Below are positions 53,510-62,000 of a stretch of DNA of 62,000 nt, piece by piece. The stretch lies in assembly GCA_037447655.1 (NCBI GenBank), contig JBBHKE010001907.1, positions 32,460 to 94,459 of the forward strand, given 5' to 3'. The notes beneath the pieces were generated by a model. It did no database searches, was not told where the DNA came from, and was given only the letters and a program-made list of their open reading frames with translations. Source of the stretch: Zygnema cylindricum. Lineage: Eukaryota; Streptophyta; Zygnematophyceae; Zygnematales; Zygnemataceae. The translations under genes were made by a program, and so were the position numbers. The stretch's first letter is position 1; each line of letters starts with the position of its first letter.

Positions 53510-54340
53510 TTAAACGTAATCCAAAAACTCTGTTCTAGAACATCTATTCTCTTGAGTGACCCCTGTTATTAAGTCTAATGCTTCTCTAGGTTGGTATCCG
53601 TATGCAACTTCAAATGGTGAGAATCCCGTACTAGCATGTTTACATGAATTGTATGCAAATTCCATTAATGGCAGTTTAGATTCCCATGTGTTCTGAACTC
53701 CACTGCAAACTGTCCTAAGCATTTCCTCTAGTGTACGGTTCATCCTTTCTGTCTGTCCATCTGTCTGAGGATGATAAGCGGTACTCATTTTCAATTCAGT
53801 GCCTAAATTTTGCTGCAATTCTTTCCAAAATGCAGATGTAAATTTAGAATCCCTATCACTGACTATAGACAGGGGAACTCCATGATGTCTGACCACGTTG
53901 TCAAAATATAACTTTGCAATATCTACAACTGAATGAGTAGTTTTGCAAGGGATAAAGATTGCCATTTTACTGAACCTATCGACTACGACCATGATACTGT
54001 CATTTCTTCTAGATGTAGCTGGTAACCTGAAAATAAAATCCATACTGACAAATTCCCACGGTCTTTAAGCAATATCCAAAGGTTTTAAGAGACCTTTAGG
54101 TTTTTGGGTACTAGGTTTACTTTGTTGGCAAGGGACACAACTTTCCACGTGTTTTGACACCTCCTTTGCTATCCCAGGCCAAAACAATCTACTTTGCAAT
54201 CAACCAAAAGTTTTATCTCGACCTAGATGTCCTAAATGCTCATGAGCTTCCTATAAAATTTGTTTTCTTAAGTCTCCCACTTCAGGAATGCATAATCTAT
54301 CCCCAATTTGCAAATACAGTAAACTATCTTCTAGTCTAAA
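53510..54340 (-). pseudogene. Gypsy integrase zinc domain and catalytic core
   Basis: The N-terminal HHCC site is visible near 54230-54130 (HEHLGHLGRDKT, then CVPCQQSK), with stops inside. The 177-residue core has MDFIF (first Asp), IVSDRDSKFTSAFWKEL (second Asp), YHPQTDGQTERMNRTLEEML (catalytic Glu) and FAYNSCKHASTGFSPFEVAY. The D, D, E triad is complete. Confidence 0.9.
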
Positions 54341-54953
54341 GTTTTTGACATGCCTCTCATTCAATGGGTAAGAATTCCCTCCCGAAATGTTCTTGCAAAT
54401 CACAGCAAAATAAGGATCTTTATCATAACCATTTCTAACAGTATCTAAAAACAATTCATCTTGAACGATAACACTTATTTCAAAACATCTACTTAAAGGA
54501 TCTGCAACTACATTTGTCTTCCCATAAATATGTTTGACATTAAATTTGAAATATGCTAATTTCTGCATCAACCTAACCTGTCTGCCAGTCATAATCTGTG
54601 CATCACTTAATTTTTTTGTAAATAAGAAAGTGCTTTATTATCACAGTGAACCATAAATTTTTTATTATGCAAATAACAACGCCATTTCACCAATGCATAT
54701 ACAATTGCAAGTAATTTCTTTTCCTGTGCTGTATAGTTTTTTTCAGCATCATTGAATTTTCTGGATTAAAAGCAATATGATGAAAGTGTTTGCCGATTTT
54801 TTGACTTATGACTGCACCTAGACCTTTATCAGATGCATCCGTAGTGATCAAAACTTCAAATTCCCCAGCAGGGTCAGGATACACCAGTGTAGGGACAGAG
54901 GTTAACTTCCCTTTTAGTTCCTCGAATGCTCCCTCTTGATCAACTCCCCACAC
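54341..54953 (-). pseudogene. Gypsy RNase H
   Basis: TTDASDKGLGAVISQ (first catalytic Asp) opens the domain, and VKHIYGKTNVVADPLSRC closes it near 54480. A frame break near 54687 lies between. Where the family has Q-x-x-x-G-x-x-H-P-I-A-x-x-S the sequence is IGKHFHHIAF, mildly diverged. Confidence 0.85.
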
Positions 54954-55781
54954 AAACGTCTCTTTCTTCGAAGTAAACCTGTAAAGGTGCGGCGATCATA
55001 CTAAAGTTCCTGATAAATTTCTTGTAATAAGTGGCCAATCCCAAAAACGATCTAACTTCTGTGACATTAGTAGGTTGTTTCCAATTTTGGATTGCTAAAA
55101 TTTTGGATGGATCTGTTTTAACAGCTTCCCCACTAACTATGTGTTGCAAAAATAATTGTTCACTTTTAACAAAGCTGGATTTTGACAATTTTCTATATAA
55201 TTTTCTTTCTCATGACCTTTCCAACACTCTTCTTAAATGAATTACATATTGTTCTTTAGATTTACTGTAAAATAAAATATCATATATAGATACTTTGACA
55301 AACTCATCTATGTAATCTGAAAAGGTTTGGTTTATAATCTTTGGTAAGTAGGCGGTGCATTCGTTAAGCCGAATGGCATCACTATCTATTCGAAATGACC
55401 CACCCTAGTCGTGAAAGCACTTTTATCAACATCTTCAATTCTAATTGGCACCTGATTGAAGCCACTACGCAGGTCAATCAACGAAAATACTTTAGCACCT
55501 TTTAAACGAACTATCAAATCAGAAATTAAAGGTAACGGATACTTATACTTCACCGTGATCTTGTTCATACTACAATAATCGACACACATTCTCAACGTTC
55601 CGTCCTTCTTTTTGACAAAGAGAACTGGTGCTCCGTACAGTGATTTGTTGGGCTGAATATGTCTTTTCTGTAGGAGTTTCTTGATCTGTTTCTTTAATTC
55701 CTTCTGGTCAAATAAACTGTGCTTATAAATTCCTGTGACAGGAGGGTTGCATCCATGTTCAAGGTTAATAACATGTTCCAC
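54940..55781 (-). pseudogene. Gypsy reverse transcriptase
   Basis: The 55781-55386 frame has [40 protein letters not shown] and [12 protein letters not shown] (motif A Asp present), and ends in a stop. The next segment continues with MPFGLTNAPP-type codons. At about 55285 the YIDD catalytic box is replaced by S-I-Y-D, so the first metal-binding Asp is Tyr. The thumb and connection follow (LFLQHIVSGEAVKTDPSKI, VRSFLGLATYYKKFIRNFS). The enzyme would be inactive. Confidence 0.88.
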
Positions 55782-56520
55782 ATCTCGGGAATATGGCCTT
55801 TCGAGGATAAATCACTTGGAAAAACATCTTGAAATTCAAAAATCAAATCTTTAACAGCAACATCAGACGTATTAATGTTAGTTACAAAATCAGATTTTAG
55901 TTTTTCGAGAGTTTTAGTTGTGTCTGAATTAGGGATGACATCAATGTTAGTGTTTTCTCCCCCCCTTTCATCAGTAACTGCCTTAGTTACTAATAACAAG
56001 AAAGCATGATTTGTTTTATCTTTTAAGTGCTTTTTAAATTGTTTAGCAGATATCAAACCTTCCACTCCCAATGTGGTTATGTTATTTATATGATTCCTAT
56101 GGAATTTCTTAGGAGATAATGCTTGCAAAACCTTCCAACCGCTTTCAGACTTCACTTTCAAGGTGTTAATTTCCCAATTAATTTGAGGATTGTGTTCAGG
56201 TAACCAAGGCTTTCCCAGCATTAGTTCTTCACTTCCCAAATTCATTATTTCACACACAACTTTCATTTTATGACCCTGGTTATCAACTTCTATCGTGTCA
56301 GTTTGTAAGTCTAATGTGGACTTATTACCATTTGCTACTTAAACATGTAAAGGCTTTTCCCTTATAACAGTAGGAATTTTATTTTCCTCTACAAATCTAT
56401 TTGAAATAAAATTATGTGTGGCACCTGAATGAACCATTACTCTCAATGGTTTTTGTTCCACTAATGACTCGAATCTAATCAAACTGTGTCTGGTGTCATA
56501 ATTACTTAACTATCCTAACA
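55694..56520 (-). pseudogene. Gypsy protease and linker
   Basis: The aspartic protease active site reads VHSGATHNFIS at 56423-56434 and leftward, where D-S-G-A is expected; the catalytic Asp is His. The frame stops soon after. The next frame (56266-55694) has LMLGKPWLPEHNPQINWE, the conserved G-x-x-W-L flap-end region, and a linker ending in [12 protein letters not shown], which normally precedes reverse transcriptase. Confidence 0.83.
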
Positions 56521-56699
56521 TAGGTCTGTTGTTGAGAATTCGATCAGAAGGATTCTTTAAACTATGCAGTGTAGTGAGAATCATAATAAATTCAGCTATC
56601 CTAACTTTTCCATTCATTAATTTGCCCTCCACAGTTAACTCTTTCACTTTTGGATCCGGTTGACTCAATTGAGGACTTTCAGTTAGTCTTTTCCGTTTC

Positions 56700-58004
56700 C
56701 CACCTTCTGGGCTTCTTTCTCAGCTAGGTATAATGCAATATCCTCTTGGAGACCTTCATTTACATCGACTGTTTTGAGAGAACATTTATCTGTATTGTCT
56801 TTAGCGTAATGATTTGGACCTCCACATTTGAAACAAGTGACTTTCTTTTTGGGTTTTATGCACTCTTTACTAAAATGTCCCTCCTCTCCACAGTTATAAC
56901 AGTTAATCTTTTTCAGTTGTGCACACTCAAATGCCGTTTGACCTTTTTTCTAACAAATAGTGCATATGAGGATGGTAAGGTTAGACTTATGGGCATTAAT
57001 GTTTGGTTTAGGACTCTTAATGTATCCCCCTTTATTGTTAAATTTATTTGATGCATTAACACTCTGTCCACCCTTCTGATTTCCCTTGAAAATATTTTGC
57101 CTATTCACCAGACCAACATTCAGACCCTCATCCACAAATTCCCCCTCATCCCACTGTGATACTTCATTCAAATTACCCCTAAGTGATCTAGTTTCCCGAT
57201 TATACCCCAACTGATCGTCTATTTCCAATGCCTTGTCTTGTAATTCTTTCAAATTATTTAATTTTTGATGTTTCAATTTTGATTTCAGTAAAGGGTTTAG
57301 ATAATTTAAGAAATGCAACTTGGCCATTTCATCAATCAAACCTATGACGTGAATACTAGATGAGTCAAATTCCACAATATAATCCTTTACAGATCTAGTC
57401 TGCTTACAGTTCAGCCATTTTTCTTCCATTCTGGATTTAAAAATGACAGACAAGAATCGCGATTTAATCGCGGTTTTAAAAGTTTCCCAATTAGCATTAT
57501 CAGGAATCAAATTAGACCTTCTCTGAGTGTTATACCAAAATTGAGCATCCCCTTTCAGACAGCTAACAGCAAAAGAAATGTAATCATCACGATCACAATT
57601 TCTAGATTCCAAATAATACTCCATATGAAAAATCCAAGCATCCAACTCATCAATCTTCTTACCATCAAACGATGGGCCTCACTAATAGACAATTTTAGAT
57701 CTCTTATCTTCTTAGGTGTATCATGATCATCCTCCCTAAAACTGGCATTCCTTTTACTACTTTCACCCTTTTGGTCATTAATATCATTCTTGGTCTGAAT
57801 TAAGTTAATAAGTTCTTCTAATTTCTCATTTGAAACATTTCCATTTTCTCTAACAACTTTCAATTCACTTTTCAATTCGGAAATTGTTTCATCCACAGCG
57901 GCAGCATGATTATTAAATCTTTTGACGAATTTCACAGTACGCTTCTTCAACACATTCAAAGCATTCTCCATTTCACCTTTCCATGCAGAAGTTGTCATTA
58001 TCAC
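56700..58004 (-). pseudogene. Gypsy gag with zinc knuckles
   Basis: The first frame (58004-57555) starts MIMTTSAWKGEMENALNVLK and is coiled-coil-like. The second (57645-56950) is the capsid core: DAWIFHMEYYLESRNC, LKGDAQFWYNTQRR, FKTAIKSRFL, LNYLNPLLKSKL, which fits the retrotransposon gag domain. Near 56900 a knuckle CYNCGEEGHFSKEC is complete; a second, CFKCGGPNHYAKD, lacks its final Cys in register. A stop separates core and knuckles. Confidence 0.88.
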
Positions 58005-58712
58005 ACAATGAAATCAAGCAAAAGGAAATAATGAATATAATTTCCCAAATAAATTTGCTGCAGATTTGAAGTCCTACGATTGTTCCAATCCAAGATCTAT
58101 TATCCTGAACGAATCCTTTGAAAATGTCAAAATTTGAAAAAAAAAAAAAAAAAAAAACATTGACAGTAAGTTAGTGCAAATTTAAATTTCAATTTCCCAA
58201 CATTGAAACAAAGGTAAGAATTTCCCCACAAATTTTGCAACAGCAAAATTGAAATCATTCAAAGGTAATAATTTAGGGTTTGAAAAGTTTTGAGTCATTT
58301 CTGGACTTCTTTGCTCTTGATGAAGTAAAGTACTCCACTTTCTTTCTCCTCCATTTGCAAATTTCCCACTTCCGAATACATTAAGATCTTTTATTCTCTA
58401 ATTCTGATATCCTCACCCTTCATGGCTTCAAGCCCTCCCTCTACAGATGAATCATTGCTAAGAGAAGGCAAGTTTGTTTGGCCTCTAGGTAATTGAAGTG
58501 AGCTTCAGCGGTGGCTACACTGCCCACCCCGCCTTAGTCCTGAGGACCTAAGCACGCCCCACATCTAACCAGCGGCCGCTGGCAGTGTGGTCACTTAGTT
58601 TCCCTCGAATCCCCTACCACTCACATTGTGGTTCCACCAACCCGGGTCAGTGCACCCTCACCGGTCACGGCAATCGATTTTCGGGTGAGCAAGCTTCTCT
58701 TGGGCTTTTAAC
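58005..58712 (-). other. Gypsy 5' leader
   Basis: Untranslated stretch between primer site and gag. It includes an A-run at 58137-58157 and a GC-rich part (58490-58680) with the palindromes CAGCGGCCGCTG and CTTAGTCCTGAGGACCTAAG, plausible RNA stem-loops for dimerisation or packaging. Confidence 0.65.
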
Positions 58713-58728
58713 CAAGCTCCGATACCAT
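58713..58728 (-). other. Primer-binding site of the gypsy element
   Basis: The minus strand reads TGGTATCGGAGCTTGG, two bases after the LTR. It matches the classic plant site TGGTATCAGAGC, complementary to the 3' end of initiator tRNA-Met, at 11 of 12 bases. Confidence 0.92.
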
Positions 58729-58730
58729 AT

Positions 58731-59696
58731 GTAACAGAATCTCCTACCTCTCAAAAAATCCCATTACTACAAACAATCCTAACCACACATTCCACACATT
58801 GGAAAATACACATCCACATTGGACCACACTCACATAAGGATAAACTTTATATTAGAAGAAGCTTCTGTCCACATAACATTAGCTTGGTCTCTTGCCCTCG
58901 TGGCTCAACCCTTCTTATTAAAGTGTTTTCCACTACTCTCCACTCTTAATGATTCTATCTCTTAACTACTAAAACACTATTTAGTTAGTAAGAGATTTCA
59001 ATGCAAAAATGCCTTTTCTCCAATTTGGTATTAATCGCTCAGGACCAAGATCAGCCGGAATTTCCACAAACTTTTCCAAAAGAAAAGATGTCTACTCTCT
59101 AATACACTTCACTATTTATCCATCATTGCCCTACACTCGCCTGGCCAGAGTCAACGCTCCGTTTTAACATGCTTTTACTTGGGCCAATCATTGATCAGCA
59201 AGGACTCAGACGACCAATGCAAAAACGTGCGAAATCTCTTACTAACTACTTGGCATTTTACTAACCAATCAAACGTTATGATTCACTACGTAACATTTAC
59301 GTGCAAAAGTGCGCGCCAAACGAAACGCGACTTCGCATGATCGTGCGTAACAAATTTCGCACGCGAAACTTTCTACTAAATTCCCTTAAGTGAAAGTGAC
59401 GTTTCGTACTAAAATTTGTACGAAACGAAGCACCGTGCATACTAAACGTTTCATTAGAACTTTATGAAAAGTACACGCGTAATTTCGGTACTAATTTGAA
59501 CTTTAACCCGTTTCAATGATACCCACTTGTTATTTAGACCCCACGTTGTCACATAAATACACCCATCGCTATAACTTTTAAAATATAACTCCAAATAACG
59601 TGATTCTTTCGCGGACGTCTACCAAATTTAGTACTCTATAATCATAACACCTAAATACCTTTTTATAAACAAGTTCGATCGGCTATTATTCTTACA
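58731..59696 (-). repeat. 5' LTR of the gypsy element
   Basis: 966 bp, starting TGTAACAGAATC on the + strand and ending TTCTTACA. Many scattered differences from the other LTR indicate an older insertion than copia E. Confidence 0.94.
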
Positions 59697-60406
59697 GTTA
59701 CTGGACGCCGTACGTTTTCGTACATAGTCATACCTAGCCGTACTAAAAAAAAAAAAATCAGACGAAACATCGTTAATGGAAAGTTGTCATGAAGCTTTAA
59801 TAATGTAGGCGTAATTCTTGACCGTTGGATGCTTCACTTTTTTTGGGATCCGCGAAGCAATAGCGCACATCATCTAGTGGGCCCAACCTCTCCTCGCGAG
59901 GAGAGTTGGGGCCCACTGGGTGATTGCCATTCTTTACCATTGGTACATGTGAAAAAGCAAAAATATATCTATTTTGAACAAGCGATCAAAGGCGTGCACG
60001 TCGTACATGCCAATTGTCGCATGCCACGCTGAATGCAGGTGAGATTGAAAATATCCTCGCACACTTGTCGCACGCTCTGTTTGACATCGACCGACATTAT
60101 AAGTTTGCCGCAACCTTCAAAGTTTGCCTCGTCCTTTTTCAATTCCGTTTTGAAATTTTGATTTCCATTTTCAAAATCAAAATCTAGCCGAAAACTTTGT
60201 ACGAATCATTAACTAGAGCAAGTCATAGAGATATTCCGTTTGTAGATTTCTTTAAGATTTTTAATATCTGGACTCTAACCTATGTGGCGCCAATCATAAT
60301 TGAGGAAGGTTTGTTACTGGCCCGACATAATGGAGCGGACTTCTAGTAAACGCTGTCAGTAGACTAATCCGTACATTTTTGAGACCGCCTAATGGAATGT
60401 TACCCT

Positions 60407-60916
60407 CAATCGACGAGTTTGTAGAGTTTGTAGTAGAATTACTGAAAAGTATGATGGAACTTCACCCTTATTCATACGTCGTACACAAGTTAATTTTGTA
60501 CTTTTTTGGGTACGAGCGAGCACGATTTGTCGCGAGAAATCAAGTTTCGGTTAACTTTTATTTTCGTAAACGCCGGTTGGTTAACGGTTAACAATTTTGT
60601 TGCGTGACTTAACCTGATCAGGCGTTGGTTACTCAAATTTTGAAAAGAAAAAACGGTCGGTTTCGGTTATATAAATTTTTTACTTTTGCGACCTCTAGCT
60701 CTGATATATCGCTCCTAGACAAACAAATTCTTTAATGACAATAAGAAAAAATTATAGTACGATATATATAGTAGTACTTATACTATATTGTATTATATAA
60801 CTAACTATATATAGCGTTGCATGCCACGTATGACAATCTGATCTGTACATTTTACGACGCGAGTTCAGAACGGACAGCGTAGGACATTAAAGTTACAAAA
60901 GAAACTTAGAAAAGTA
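60407..60916. other. Unassigned DNA with one diverged family C terminus
   Basis: GATGGAACTTCACCCT at about 60453-60468 resembles the family C end. A CGGTTAACGGTTAAC repeat lies near 60572-60595. No gene recognised. Confidence 0.5.
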
Positions 60917-60942
60917 CACCGCGAATCGTAATTAGAGTAAAT
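60917..60942. mobile_element. Left terminus of a TA-targeting MITE
   Basis: CACCGCGAATCGTAATTAGA preceded by TA at 60915-60916. No matching right end found. Confidence 0.55.
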
Positions 60943-62000
60943 AACACTAATTCGGTCGCCCTAAATTTCGACTCTATCATGTTAAATAAAGTAAACGATT
61001 CTAAAATTTTCATTATGCTTTTTAGGGTAAGGTTTAATTACCGTCAAAAAATCTAATATAGCTTCGTTTTAAATAGTGTGGAGTACGAAAGACATCCCAC
61101 CGTGCAAAATTGTACTTTTATGAGTAGAAAGGTACAAATAATGATATAACAAAATCGCGCTCGCACGTGAAATCGCACTAAACAAAAAGACTCAATCACA
61201 TAGAAAAAATGTCGTTCGCATAACTCTCGCCCGTCGACAAAATCGTCGTCGGTGTGAACATTTACCTTAATCTACATGTTAGAAGTTTATAGTAAAACGA
61301 CGACAATGCGTGTTTGTCTTTATTCCCATAATATTTTTGTAACTGTTGTTCGACGTTCCGCGTATTCAGTTAGAATAGTGAACTTCGCACCAATTTCATT
61401 AAAATGTATTATAATATAGAATCGCGTTTGTTTTAGCGTAAATATTAATTCTAAAAAAACACACTTACCAAAATGACCTTGAAAAGAGTAACTTTTAACA
61501 GTAATATGGGTTTTTTACCATGATGGAACATGAAATAGAGTAACCACATTGACAAAAATATAATAAATATACAGCATTTGGCGTGAGTAATATGTGTCGT
61601 GAGGTAACGCCAAATGCAGACAGACCTCGCAATATGTAATCTTCTTCGACTTATCACAGTTACGATTTCTTTGTCCAATCACAGCCGCTCTTTTTTATTT
61701 TTGGTTCCCTTAGAATCTGACAACCAGCGCTATCTTGACTGTGCCGCCATCCGGAAAATCTCGCCGCCATCCAGAAAATCTCTCCAATGTTTCAACAGGG
61801 ATCTGTGAAAGTCTCGCTTCCTTTTTCACCGCCATGGATTGCACGTCGCCCACGTCATCGCTTTCTTGCCATCTGCTTACTTTCTTAGGGTACTGCGAAG
61901 ACAAATGAGCTTAATACTGTTCTGGTAGATGTATATCCCTATTTTTTTGGTGAGTCCACTAAAGTTTTTCATCTTTTACAAATACAGTAAATGTGTCTCC
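60943..62000. other. Unassigned DNA at the right edge
   Basis: No domain recognised. From about 61690 base composition is more balanced, with a short direct repeat (CCGCCATCCGGAAAATCTC and CCGCCATCCAGAAAATCTC, 61743-61780). An ATG in strong context (CACCGCCATGG, ATG at 61834) opens a frame of only 25 codons. It could be a first exon whose partner lies outside the window. Confidence 0.4.

Larger units (their letters stand above)
51960..59696 (-). mobile_element. Ty3/gypsy chromovirus, full-length but mutated
   Basis: 7737 bp with LTRs of 977 and 966 bp and target-site duplication GTTAC at 51955-51959 and 59697-59701. On the minus strand the order is 5' LTR, primer site, gag with zinc knuckles, protease, reverse transcriptase, RNase H, integrase, chromodomain, polypurine tract, 3' LTR, which is Ty3/gypsy order. 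Stops, frameshifts and lost catalytic residues show that it is defective. The chromodomain at the end of integrase places it among chromoviruses. Confidence 0.95.
51921..60406. mobile_element. Inverted-repeat element family C split by the gypsy element
   Basis: Left terminus AGGGTAACATTCCATTAG begins at 51921; its perfect inverse ends at 60406. Removing the gypsy element and one GTTAC leaves about 744 bp with family C interior words (CGTACATAGTC, GTAGGCGTAAT, GACGAAACAT). The gypsy insertion is therefore younger. Confidence 0.8.

Overview
The window looks like nuclear DNA from a eukaryote of the green-plant lineage. It is AT-rich and intron-bearing, it is packed with nested transposable elements, and it carries remnants of a plant-type DOA10/SUD1 ubiquitin-ligase gene. 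Both retrotransposon superfamilies carry primer sites that fit the plant initiator tRNA-Met. I cannot name the species. The repeat style (half-tRNA-primed copia, chromovirus, a degenerate reverse transcriptase of a kind I associate with early-diverging streptophytes) fits a charophyte alga or another non-seed plant, but this is inference. I see no rRNA gene, no bona fide tRNA gene, no CRISPR array and no operon.

Layout. 1-1737: a proline-rich 15-residue tandem-repeat ORF, then unassigned DNA. 1743-6068: internally deleted copia element (A, + strand). 7679-9960: decayed copia remnant (D, - strand). 11.2-12.4 kb: an older dispersed repeat, split by copia element B (12430-19171, + strand), whose 5' LTR was itself split by a TA-targeting MITE. 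19.2-20.5 kb: pyrimidine-rich repeats. 22.1-23.7 kb: degenerate non-LTR-type reverse transcriptase. 23706-27735: 5'-truncated copia element (C, - strand) with a solo LTR nested at 24906-25872. 28.3-28.8 kb: duplicated exon-intron fragment of the DOA10-like gene. 29574-35009: young gag-only copia element (E, + strand). 35.0-38.8 kb: the older dispersed repeat again, with a hAT-like element, a MITE and another terminal-inverted-repeat element inside it. 40.6-45.0 kb: a DOA10/SUD1-like gene in pieces on the + strand, apparently a pseudogene. 45.3-50.5 kb: intergenic DNA with minisatellites and at least four MITEs, one holding the only assembly gap. 50.6-60.4 kb: short inverted-repeat elements, one of which contains a 7.7-kb Ty3/gypsy chromovirus (51960-59696, - strand). 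60.4-62 kb: unassigned.

How the parts relate. Target-site duplications fix the boundaries of five LTR elements (CTATT, CATGC, GTAAG, TTGAC, GTTAC) and of one solo LTR (TGTTG). The nesting gives a relative order: dispersed repeat, then copia B, then the MITE in its LTR; and copia C, then the solo LTR. The copia elements form one lineage. They share the polypurine tract, a Gag start inside the last 20 bases of the LTR, a primer site matching the anticodon arm of initiator tRNA-Met (clear in B and E, decayed in D), and a tRNA-like block lying antisense in the LTR. The youngest, E, has lost most of pol and duplicated part of gag, so it probably depends on relatives for movement. The most valuable host sequence is the DOA10-like locus. 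Its exons are too short and scattered to show as long ORFs, and it carries an in-frame stop, a one-base frameshift and a missing segment.
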